Assembly (NCBI GenBank): GCA_900546645.1
Contig: URDR01000094.1
Location: 1-9,316 of the forward strand
Direction: 5' to 3'
DNA from: an uncultured Bacteroides sp.
GTDB taxonomy: Bacteria > Bacteroidota > Bacteroidia > Bacteroidales > Bacteroidaceae
DNA: 9,316 nt
The translations under genes and the position numbers were made by a program. Of this stretch, positions 1-6,254 are shown one piece after another (positions within the stretch are counted from its first letter, which is position 1; each line of letters starts with the position of its first letter). The notes under the pieces are model-generated. The model saw only the letters and a list, made by a program, of their open reading frames with translations. It had not been told where the DNA came from and did no database searches.

Positions 1-1
1 G

Positions 2-592
2 GGTGGAATAGATTGTGGTACTGGTATTGGTCCGATGATGGAGGCTGCCCGTATGTTAGCACTTTCTGGTGCAAAACCGAAACGTACGATTTTATTTATT
101 GCATTTTCCGGTGAGGAATTTGGATGGGTTGGTTCAAAAGCCTATGTGAAGGCGCATGCCGATCAGTTGCCCAAGATTTCGAATATGTTTAACCGCGACG
201 GTGGTCCGGAACCTCCTGTAGGAATCCGTGTGTCGCAGGCTATGTACGATGACTTTGTGAAAATAGCCAAGGATATTAAGCGGATTCGTCCGGATTATCC
301 GTTTGAGGTTTTTGTTGCTTCCCCGCGTCCTCGTCCTACTGAACCGGGGAATGTAGACTCTGAAACTTTTGCCGTAGAGGGAGTTCCTACTTATGGTTTT
401 ATAGAGGAGGATATAGAAGGATATGATTTTGATTATGATGAAATCTGGCATACAGAGCGTGACCTCTATACCAAGAATATTCCGGACTATCAGAAACATA
501 CCGCTACCGTTACAGCTATTATGGCATTGGGCGTAGCAAACTTGGATAAGCAACTTTCTCGTGAAGGGGTTTATACTGAACCGGAAAAGTAA
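2..592 (+). CDS. M28-family zinc aminopeptidase, C-terminal part (5' end outside window)
   Basis: This is the 3' part of a metallopeptidase gene; the frame is open from base 2, giving 196 visible residues, and the start lies upstream of the window. The visible sequence opens with GIDCGTG, which matches the M28 segment usually written DNASG/DNGSG and carries the Asp that bridges the two zinc ions. It continues with SGEE (codons at 113-118), the catalytic Glu followed by a zinc-ligand Glu. Then come NRDGG, with the next zinc Asp, a DSETFAVEGVP segment equivalent to the usual SDH..F...GIP, and EIWHTERD, whose His (codon 449-451) is the last zinc ligand. The family removes N-terminal residues from peptides, and Bacteroidales members are usually exported, but the signal region is not in view. 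Having Cys-Gly-Thr in place of Asn-Ala/Gly-Ser after the bridging Asp is a mild variation. No link to the downstream glycosidases is evident, because a long gene-free gap and a new promoter separate them. Family is secure; substrate is unknown. Confidence 0.88.
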   Translation, partial: GGIDCGTGIGPMMEAARMLALSGAKPKRTILFIAFSGEEFGWVGSKAYVKAHADQLPKISNMFNRDGGPEPPVGIRVSQAMYDDFVKIAKDIKRIRPDYPFEVFVASPRPRPTEPGNVDSETFAVEGVPTYGFIEEDIEGYDFDYDEIWHTERDLYTKNIPDYQKHTATVTAIMALGVANLDKQLSREGVYTEPEK

Positions 593-612
593 TCGTTTTG
601 TTATATATCAGG

Positions 613-665
613 GCGGTGCGGGACGCGTGTAGGCAATCGGTGCGTCTTACACCGTCCTGCACTGT
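613..665 (+). repeat. Long imperfect inverted repeat (hairpin) after the M28 gene
   Basis: Bases 613-625 pair with 653-665 (13 pairs, three of them G-U). After one C-C mismatch (626/652 side), 627-633 pairs with 646-652 (7 pairs, one G-U), leaving a 12-base loop at 634-645; in this register base 626 is bulged. The stem starts 20 bases after the peptidase stop codon. No T-tract follows, so this is not a classical intrinsic terminator. It could stabilise the mRNA 3' end or be a REP-like element. Confidence 0.6.
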
Positions 666-730
666 GTCCTGCACGCTTTAACTATTTGCATCCTAGTTGG
701 TTAACCGCAAAAACGTGTAGGGTGCAGGCA
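616..730. repeat. Cluster of degenerate 9-base GTGYAGGAC / GTCCTGCAC units
   Basis: GTCCTGCAC occurs twice as a perfect direct repeat (654-662 and 666-674, 12-base period). A diverged third copy, GTCTTACAC, lies at 644-652. Units in the opposite orientation are GTGCGGGAC (616-624), GTGTAGGCA (627-635), GTGTAGGGT (715-723) and GTGCAGGCA (722-730). Copies in opposite orientation form the arms of the hairpin described separately. The function is unknown. Such a density of related 9-mers in about 115 bases suggests a decayed tandem or dispersed repeat. Confidence 0.5.
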
Positions 731-1012
731 AATTTCGCAAAAATCTTTTTTGAGGGAAGAGAAGAAAATCCGGAGATTTGCTTTGTCATGGCGGTGACAA
801 TGAAAAGGTATAGTAATGATGACGGCAAGTCGTTACTAATGATTTCAGTTCTGTAAAGCATGGATAGAAAAGATTCTTGTGACATGCCTTCAGAAGAAAA
901 TGAAAGGAAAAGATGGTTTTCTCTTGGCTAAATGCCCTTTTTCTTGAATCAAAAAGACTGCTTTTCTTTTTATTGATTGATTTCTCTACCTTTTTTGAAT
1001 GATTTATGACTG

Positions 1013-1040
1013 TTTCTTATACACTAATCATTTATCTTTG
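1013..1040 (+). promoter_or_regulatory. Putative Bacteroidetes promoter of the GH43-GH51 operon
   Basis: TATCTTTG at 1033-1040 is an exact match to the Bacteroidetes -7 consensus TAnnTTTG. No TTTG -33 box sits at the usual 19-21-base spacing; the nearest candidate is TTTC at 1013-1016, which is off-sequence and too close. Transcription would start near 1047, giving a 5' leader of about 30 bases before the ATG at 1077. The weak -33 element would fit a promoter needing an activator, as glycan-utilization promoters often do, but that is inference. Confidence 0.6.
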
Positions 1041-1076
1041 CAATGTAAAAATGTTAACACATAATGAATTGAGCGT

Positions 1077-2990
1077 ATGAAGAACAAAGTATTTTCGTTT
1101 CTTTTTTTCTTGTCTTTCTTTTCGTGGAATACTGTTAACGCAGTAGAAGAAAAAGATTATGTAGCTTATCTGTTTACTTATTTTACGGGTAACCATATCA
1201 GTGAAGAGTCTGTGCATTACGCTGTAAGCATGGATGGATATTCATATTGGGCATTAAATGACAATAAGCCTGTTCTTGACTCCAAGGTAATCAGTTCGAC
1301 AGGGGGTGTGCGTGACCCTCACATTCTGCGGAGTGAAGATGGAAATACCTTTTATATGGTAGTAACCGATATGGTGTGTGGCAATGGTTGGGACTCAAAC
1401 CGTGCGATGGTTCTATTGAAATCTACCGATTTGGTAAACTGGTCGCACTCTATTATTAATATGCAAAAACGCTATGAGGGTCAGGAAAGACTGAAGCGTG
1501 TATGGGCTCCACAGACCACCTTTGATAAAGAAGCTGGTAAATATATGGTATATTGGTCTATGCAGTATGAAGGGGGTGCTGATGTAATTTATTATGCGTA
1601 TGCTAACCCTGATTTTACTGATTTGGAAGGCGAACCAAAACCTTTGTTTATTCCGGAAAACAAGAAATCATGTATTGATGGTGATATTGTTTATAAAGAC
1701 GGAGTTTATCACTTGTTCTATAAAACGGAAGGACATGGCAATGGTATTAAGGTGGCTACTACCCGTTCGCTTACTTCTGGGAAATGGGTAGAAGAATCCG
1801 ATTATAAGCAGCAGACCAAGGAAGCGGTTGAAGGCGCAGGAACCTTTAAGCTTATCGGACAGGATAAGTATATTCTGATGTATGATGTGTATATGAAAGG
1901 ATCTTATCAGTTTACCGAAACTACCGATCTGGAACATTTTAAAGTGATTGATAACGAAGTGAAGATGAACTTCCATCCTCGTCATGGAACTATCATTCCT
2001 ATTACGCGTGCTGAGTTGAAACGGATTACCGACAAATGGGGAAAACCTGCAGAGTTGGGGGAACTTCCTAAAAATCCGGTTCTTCCCGGTTTCCATGCCG
2101 ATCCGGAAGTGCTTTATTCGCATCAAACTAATAAGTATTACATTTATTCAACCACCGATGGTCAGCCGGGTTGGGGAGGATGGTATTTTACCGTATTTTC
2201 TTCGAATGATTTGGGTGAATGGAATTATGAAGGAGTGATGCTTGATTTGCGCTCTCCTCAGGTGGCTTGGGCGAACGGAAATGCATGGGCACCGGCTATT
2301 GAAGAAAAATTGATTGATGGTAAATATAAATACTTCTTTTATTATAGCGGAAACCCGAAAAACGGAGGAGGTAAACAGATTGGGGTAGCTATCGCTGATT
2401 CACCGACCGGACCTTTTGTCGACTTGGGATATCCTATCGTCACTGAGTCGCCCGTAGGAGGAGGTCAGCAGATTGATGTGGATGTGTTTACTGATCCGGT
2501 ATCAGGCAAATCGTATTTGTATTGGGGAAATGGCTATATGGCAGGTGCAGAACTGAATGCCGACATGGTTTCCATCAAAAAAGAAACTTTGCAGGTAATG
2601 ACCCCGAAAGGTGGCTCGCTGAAAGACTTCAACTACCGTGAAGCTCCTTATGTGTTTTATCGTAATGGGCTGTATTATTTCTTGTGGTCGGTCGATGATA
2701 CGGGATCACCTAACTATCATGTGGCTTATGGAACGTCAACTTCTCCTTTGGGAAAGATAAAAGTAGCGAAAGAACCGATTGTGCTTATCCAAGATCCGGA
2801 AAAGGAAATTTATGGACCGGCTCATAACTCTGTTGTACGGAAGCCGGGAACCGATGAGTGGTATATTGTTTACCACCGAATCAATAAGAGCTTCTTGAAA
2901 AAAGAACCGGGTACACACCGTGAAGTATGTATTGACCGTATGGAGTTTAATGCCGACGGAACAATTAAGCGGGTGGTTCCTTCTTTGTAA
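1077..2990 (+). CDS. Secreted tandem GH43 glycoside hydrolase (two GH43 domains), probable alpha-L-arabinofuranosidase/xylosidase
   Basis: This 637-residue protein starts with a signal peptide (Lys at 2 and 4, a Phe/Leu-rich core, likely cleavage after VNA at residue 22), so it is exported, probably to the periplasm. Two five-bladed-propeller GH43 domains follow. Domain 1 (about 28-315) has VRDPHIL with the base Asp80, CIDGDIV with the pKa-setting Asp201, and VEGAG with the acid Glu252. Domain 2 (about 332-637) has FHADPEVL (Asp342), QQIDVDVF (Asp467) and YREAPYVF (Glu522). Both triads therefore look complete, which is uncommon because many GH43 proteins have one catalytic domain plus a carbohydrate-binding module. 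GH43 enzymes invert configuration and cleave arabinofuranosyl or xylosyl bonds in plant polysaccharides; the exact linkage cannot be read from the sequence. The gene is first in an operon with the GH51 gene 18 bases downstream. The start is supported by the signal peptide and by the promoter about 30 bases upstream. Confidence 0.93.
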   Translation: MKNKVFSFLFFLSFFSWNTVNAVEEKDYVAYLFTYFTGNHISEESVHYAVSMDGYSYWALNDNKPVLDSKVISSTGGVRDPHILRSEDGNTFYMVVTDMVCGNGWDSNRAMVLLKSTDLVNWSHSIINMQKRYEGQERLKRVWAPQTTFDKEAGKYMVYWSMQYEGGADVIYYAYANPDFTDLEGEPKPLFIPENKKSCIDGDIVYKDGVYHLFYKTEGHGNGIKVATTRSLTSGKWVEESDYKQQTKEAVEGAGTFKLIGQDKYILMYDVYMKGSYQFTETTDLEHFKVIDNEVKMNFHPRHGTIIPITRAELKRITDKWGKPAELGELPKNPVLPGFHADPEVLYSHQTNKYYIYSTTDGQPGWGGWYFTVFSSNDLGEWNYEGVMLDLRSPQVAWANGNAWAPAIEEKLIDGKYKYFFYYSGNPKNGGGKQIGVAIADSPTGPFVDLGYPIVTESPVGGGQQIDVDVFTDPVSGKSYLYWGNGYMAGAELNADMVSIKKETLQVMTPKGGSLKDFNYREAPYVFYRNGLYYFLWSVDDTGSPNYHVAYGTSTSPLGKIKVAKEPIVLIQDPEKEIYGPAHNSVVRKPGTDEWYIVYHRINKSFLKKEPGTHREVCIDRMEFNADGTIKRVVPSL

Positions 2991-3009
2991 TCCTAAAAAT
3001 ACTTTAGGA
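2991..3009 (+). promoter_or_regulatory. Perfect 7-bp inverted repeat reaching the GH51 start codon
   Basis: TCCTAAA (2991-2997) and TTTAGGA (3003-3009) are perfect inverted copies around the 5-base spacer AATAC. Together they fill the whole gap between the two glycosidase genes: the first arm begins right after the GH43 stop and the last base of the second arm is the A of the GH51 ATG. As RNA this would be a small A/U-rich stem covering the initiation region. A second in-frame ATG at 3018 lies just outside it. A role in translational control or mRNA processing is possible but unproven. Confidence 0.5.
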
Positions 3010-5495
3010 TGAAAAACATGAAATATATAGCTGCATTAGGCGCTTGCTTGTTCACACTGCCGACTGCAGCTCACTTGAATGAAATAATGAATGAGCCAGA
3101 TTCGGTTTATCTGTTCTCGTATGCCACTACTCCCGATGAAGGTCGGAGTGGACTGAAGTTTGCTTGGAGTCCGAATAAGACACAGTGGTTTAGCCTCGGC
3201 AATGGCTATGGTTACGTAAAGTGTGATTATGGTGCTTGGGGAGCAGAAAAACGCATGGTGAAACCGGAATTGCGCCGTGATAAAAAAGGGGTGTGGCATT
3301 GTATTTGGCAATTAAACGGAAACGGGAAAGAGTTTGCTCATGCCGCTTCTTCCGATTTAATGACCTGGAAGCGTCAGTCGTATTTCACGGAAGCGCAATT
3401 TGCTGAGTTTGTATCCGATGAATGGACTCAATATCAAAATCAAACCATCTCTGTTAATGGGGTGGAAGAAAACGGAACGCTGCAAAAAGTAGCATGGAGT
3501 GACGTGAATCGTTTACTTCAGTTTGTGGATCACCGGGCTTACCGGGCACAGCTTCACGATGAGCGTACGGAGCAGGATGCTTTCCGTTTTGCAGGACTTC
3601 AATCGGTATCAATGGATATGACGATACGGCCTGAGCAGGCTAAAGCAATTAGTGATAAGTTAATAGGTATTTTCTTCGAGGATATAAATTATGGAGCCGA
3701 TGGAGGTCTCTATGCTGAATTGATTCAAAACCGCGATTTTGAGTATAATGCGGACGACCGTCGTGACTGGCATGCCATTTACGCGTGGAACCTGAAAGGA
3801 GAAGGAACCACTATGGAGATAGCAACAGCCAATCCGATTCATGCTAATAATCCGCATTATGTGGTTTTGGATGCAAAGCAACCGGGAGCTTCATTTGTAA
3901 ACTCCGGGTTTGATGGTATTGTTTTACGAAAGGGTGATAAATATACGCTCTCTTTGTTTGTACGTGCAATAGATAAAGGGGGTAAGGTAAAAGTTTGTTT
4001 GAAGGACGAGCAAGGTAAAGAGATTGTTTCAAGGATAATAAAAGTCACCTCAGAAAAATGGAAGAAAGAGGAAGTGACACTGACCGCAGGAAGCTCTGCC
4101 GGTAAAGCAACTTTGGAAGTATGTCCGCAAGAAGCTGGGAAGTATGCGTTGGATATGATTTCGCTTTTCCCGCAAAATACCTTTAAGGGCAGAAAGAATG
4201 GTCTTCGTGCCGATTTGGCTCAAACGCTTGCCGACCTTCATCCGCGCTTTATGCGCTTTCCCGGTGGATGTGTGGCTCATGGTAACGGACTGGATAACAT
4301 TTATCGTTGGAAAAACTCGATAGGTCCTTTGGAAGCCCGTAAGCCCATGAAGAACCTGTGGGGCTATCATCAGTCTATGGGATTGGGTTATCATGAATAT
4401 TTCCAGTTCTGCGAGGATATGGGTGCAGAGCCCTTGCCTGTCTTGGCTGCAGGCGTTCCGTGTCAGAACTCGGCATGTGAACATGGTAAACTGGTAAGCG
4501 GAGGTCAGCAAGGAGGTATTCCTATGGAGCATATGGATGAATATGTACAAGATGTACTTGATTTGATAGAATATGCCAACGGTGATCCGAAAAAGAACAA
4601 ATGGGCTAAGATGCGTGCCGAAGCCGGACATCCTAAGCCTTTTAATTTGAAATATGTAGGTATAGGAAACGAAGATTTGATAACCGATGCGTTTGAAGAA
4701 CGCTTTACTATGATTTATAAGGCAGTCAAGGAGAAATATCCGGAAATTACAGTAATCGGTACGGTCGGTCCGTTTTATGAAGGTACTGATTATGAGGAAG
4801 GATGGGATTTGGCCACACGCTTGAATGTTCCGATGGTTGATGAGCATTATTATAATACTCCCGGCTGGTTTATTAATAATCAAGACTATTATGATCGCTA
4901 TGACCGTTCAAAGTCGAAGGTGTATCTTGGAGAATATGCTGCCCATCTCCCCGGTCGGCCTAACAATATTGAAACCGCATTGGCAGAAGCCTTATATCTT
5001 ACTGCCGTGGAACGGAACGGGGATATTGTGGAAATGACTTCGTATGCTCCGTTGTTGGCTAAAGAAGGGCATACCCAGTGGAATCCGGACTTGATTTATT
5101 TTAATAATCAGGAGGTGAAGCCTACGGTGGGCTATTATGCGCAGTTGCTTTACGGGCAAAATTCAGGTGATACTTATTTGCCAGCCGACCGTAAGATTGA
5201 TAATCCGAGGGCTGATGTACAGAAGCGTATTGCTTCGTCTGTGGTGCGTGACAGCCGTACGGGAGATTTGATTATCAAGTTGGTAAACCTTCTTCCGGTT
5301 CCGGTAAAGACCTCGGTAGATTGTCCGGATATGCCTTCAAGTGAGGCTGTATTAAAAGTCCTTTCAGGCAAGCCTACCGATCGTGAAGCTAAACCGGTGG
5401 AAAGCAGTATGCAGGTTTCCGGCAAGTTCTCATACGAAATGCCCGCTTATTCGTTGAGCGTCATTCGTATTCCCGCTGTAGTGTCAAAGAAATGA
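3009..5495 (+). CDS. Secreted GH51 alpha-L-arabinofuranosidase with N-terminal GH43-like remnant domain
   Basis: The 828-residue protein has a signal peptide (hydrophobic 5-18, likely cleavage after TAA at residue 21). Residues about 30-127 (VYLFSYAT...LMTWKRQSYF) resemble the first blades of a GH43 propeller but lack its catalytic Asp. A GH51-type lead-in follows (about 145-200), then the GH51 region from about 202, where LIGIFFEDINYGADGG opens the barrel. A carbohydrate-binding-like beta-sandwich insert occupies about 245-388. The (beta/alpha)8 core has RFPGGC (416-421), the acid/base Glu555 in GIGNED and the probable nucleophile Glu642 in YLGEYAA. A C-terminal beta-domain ends at IRIP. GH51 enzymes retain configuration and release L-arabinofuranose from arabinan, arabinoxylan or arabinogalactan. 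The gene is second in the operon and ends before a strong terminator. An alternative start at 3018 would give a signal peptide three residues shorter and cannot be excluded. Confidence 0.95.
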   Translation: MKNMKYIAALGACLFTLPTAAHLNEIMNEPDSVYLFSYATTPDEGRSGLKFAWSPNKTQWFSLGNGYGYVKCDYGAWGAEKRMVKPELRRDKKGVWHCIWQLNGNGKEFAHAASSDLMTWKRQSYFTEAQFAEFVSDEWTQYQNQTISVNGVEENGTLQKVAWSDVNRLLQFVDHRAYRAQLHDERTEQDAFRFAGLQSVSMDMTIRPEQAKAISDKLIGIFFEDINYGADGGLYAELIQNRDFEYNADDRRDWHAIYAWNLKGEGTTMEIATANPIHANNPHYVVLDAKQPGASFVNSGFDGIVLRKGDKYTLSLFVRAIDKGGKVKVCLKDEQGKEIVSRIIKVTSEKWKKEEVTLTAGSSAGKATLEVCPQEAGKYALDMISLFPQNTFKGRKNGLRADLAQTLADLHPRFMRFPGGCVAHGNGLDNIYRWKNSIGPLEARKPMKNLWGYHQSMGLGYHEYFQFCEDMGAEPLPVLAAGVPCQNSACEHGKLVSGGQQGGIPMEHMDEYVQDVLDLIEYANGDPKKNKWAKMRAEAGHPKPFNLKYVGIGNEDLITDAFEERFTMIYKAVKEKYPEITVIGTVGPFYEGTDYEEGWDLATRLNVPMVDEHYYNTPGWFINNQDYYDRYDRSKSKVYLGEYAAHLPGRPNNIETALAEALYLTAVERNGDIVEMTSYAPLLAKEGHTQWNPDLIYFNNQEVKPTVGYYAQLLYGQNSGDTYLPADRKIDNPRADVQKRIASSVVRDSRTGDLIIKLVNLLPVPVKTSVDCPDMPSSEAVLKVLSGKPTDREAKPVESSMQVSGKFSYEMPAYSLSVIRIPAVVSKK

Positions 5496-5546
5496 ATTGT
5501 TTATAGGCATTCATTATATAGGTTAGTTATTTAAACATGATTTAAG

Positions 5547-5599
5547 GTGTGTCAAACGATAATGGTTATGAAAGACCATTGCTTTGACACACTTTTTTT
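5547..5599 (+). terminator. Intrinsic terminator of the glycosidase operon
   Basis: GTGTGTCAAA (5547-5556) pairs perfectly with TTTGACACAC (5583-5592). Inside it, AATGGT (5561-5566) pairs with ACCATT (5575-5580) around an 8-base loop, with a small internal loop between the two stems. Seven T residues follow directly (5593-5599). It lies about 50 bases after the GH51 stop. Confidence 0.92.
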
Positions 5600-5666
5600 A
5601 TGGATTTGTTTTTTCTTTAATTAAAATTGGCTGGTAGGGCAGAGGAGCTTTCTTGTAAACTTTCCG

Positions 5667-5674
5667 TATATTTG
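5667..5674 (+). promoter_or_regulatory. Putative -7 promoter box upstream of the VOC gene
   Basis: TATATTTG matches the Bacteroidetes -7 consensus TAnnTTTG. No good TTTG -33 box is present at the expected distance. If used, transcription would start near 5681, giving a 5' leader of about 128 bases that contains the hairpin element, before the VOC start at 5809. Confidence 0.45.
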
Positions 5675-5764
5675 TCACACGAAGATAGGATGCGGCTCGG
5701 CATAGTCAAATCAGAAAAACAAATTTTTCTTGTGCCTTTGCTCTCGCCTTTCACTCTATTTGTC
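5669..5764. repeat. Compact intergenic element with hairpin, flanked by 8-base direct repeats
   Basis: TATTTGTC occurs at 5669-5676 and again at 5757-5764, bracketing about 80 bases. Within them, AGAAAAA (5713-5719) and TTTTTCT (5724-5730) form a perfect 7-bp stem with the loop CAAA. The outer GGCA (5699-5702) and TGCC (5733-5736) could also pair. The flanks GAAGATAG (5681-5688) and CTATTTG (5756-5762) are roughly inverted to each other. The stretch GATGCGGCTCGGCATAG looks to me like a dispersed intergenic sequence in Bacteroides genomes; that is recollection, not a search result. It could be a MITE-like repeat or a structured leader. Confidence 0.4.
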
Positions 5765-5808
5765 GCTTGTGAAGTAAAAGTATGTTATTGTTTATAGAAT
5801 AAGAAGTT

Positions 5809-6204
5809 ATGAGACTGATTCGCAATGTTCATCATGTGGCTATAATCTGTAGTGATTATCGTCGTTCGTTGGACTTTTATACCCAAGTACTTGGGTTTGA
5901 AGTGACAGCTGAGCATTTTCGGGAAGAACGGCAATCGTATAAAACCGATCTTGCCTTGAATGGTGACTATGTAATCGAGCTGTTTTCATTTCCCGAACCA
6001 CCAGCGCGGCTGTCTTATCCGGAAGCCGCAGGTCTGCGTCACCTTGCTTTTGAGGTAACAGATATAGATGAGGCTGCTTTGCATTTGGAAAAGCTGGGAG
6101 TTTCTCATCAGCCCATACGAGTGGATGAATATACGGGACGGCGTTTCTTGTTTTTCGAAGACCCGGACAGTTTGCCGTTGGAGTTTTATGAATCGGCTTT
6201 GTAG
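5809..6204 (+). CDS. VOC-superfamily (glyoxalase fold) protein, YaeR-like
   Basis: At 131 residues this matches the whole length of a single-domain vicinal-oxygen-chelate protein and closely resembles E. coli YaeR (GloA2) in its conserved stretches: HHVAI at the N-terminus, DLALNGDYVIELFSFP, GLRHLAFEV, and a C-terminal FEDPDSLPLEFYE. The predicted metal ligands are His9, Glu57, His78 and Glu125, all present. The family includes lactoylglutathione lyases and many uncharacterised cytoplasmic metal-dependent lyases, isomerases and dioxygenases. Bacteroidales generally do not use glutathione, so classical glyoxalase I activity should not be assumed. Ser121 replaces the Gly usual in DPDG. It lies 50 bases upstream of a response-regulator gene on the same strand with no terminator between, so the two may be co-transcribed. 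Fold is secure; substrate is unknown. Confidence 0.9.
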   Translation: MRLIRNVHHVAIICSDYRRSLDFYTQVLGFEVTAEHFREERQSYKTDLALNGDYVIELFSFPEPPARLSYPEAAGLRHLAFEVTDIDEAALHLEKLGVSHQPIRVDEYTGRRFLFFEDPDSLPLEFYESAL

Positions 6205-6254
6205 CGAATGAGGTAAATTGATTTAGGTAAACCAAGTACATCCGGTGACTATTT

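Larger units (their letters stand above)
593..1076. other. 484-base intergenic region with hairpin, short repeats and a promoter; no convincing gene
   Basis: The first third is relatively GC-rich and holds a 53-base hairpin and a cluster of 9-base GTGYAGG-type repeats (listed separately). The frame of the upstream peptidase stays open past its stop, from 593 to a TAA at 854-856 (87 codons). The first ATG in that frame is only at 788, leaving 22 codons. The other strand also has a 67-codon frame over 682-885. Neither frame shows a signal peptide, a domain or a recognisable family. From about 860 the sequence becomes T-rich and featureless until the promoter box at 1033-1040. The most cautious reading is a noncoding, repeat-derived spacer that holds the promoter of the glycosidase operon. 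Confidence 0.6.
5496..5808. other. 313-base intergenic region between the glycosidase operon and the VOC gene
   Basis: The first 100 bases hold the operon terminator. The rest contains a promoter-like box (5667-5674) and a compact hairpin element (about 5669-5764), both listed separately. The last 44 bases before the VOC start are A/T-rich with nothing recognisable. No coding frame here is convincing. Confidence 0.7.

Noticed and set aside
134..553. Minus-strand frame of 139 codons opposite the M28 peptidase
   Set aside because: It covers the zinc-ligand region of a clear peptidase gene and has no features of its own.
788..856. Possible 22-codon microprotein starting at ATG 788
   Set aside because: It is very short, with no promoter or initiation context and no recognisable motif. 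It is only the tail of a longer open frame without a start.
682..885. Minus-strand 67-codon frame in the first intergenic region
   Set aside because: No promoter box, signal peptide or domain is visible. Because the same bases are open on the plus strand too, a repeat or spacer is more likely than a gene; recorded as a finding rather than a CDS.
905..922. Short GAAAA/TTTTC hairpin in the T-rich part of the first intergenic region
   Set aside because: A five-base A/T stem is expected by chance in such sequence, and no T-tract follows it.
1668..2126. Minus-strand frame of 152 codons inside the GH43 gene
   Set aside because: It is antisense to conserved GH43 catalytic segments, with no promoter and no family resemblance.
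4050..4883. Long open frame of 277 codons on the minus strand
   Set aside because: It lies wholly antisense to the catalytic core of the GH51 gene, has no recognisable domain, and its translation looks like the shadow of a biased coding strand.
5840..6241. Minus-strand 133-codon frame opposite the VOC gene
   Set aside because: The plus strand encodes a full-length YaeR-like protein with all metal ligands; the antisense frame is a shadow.
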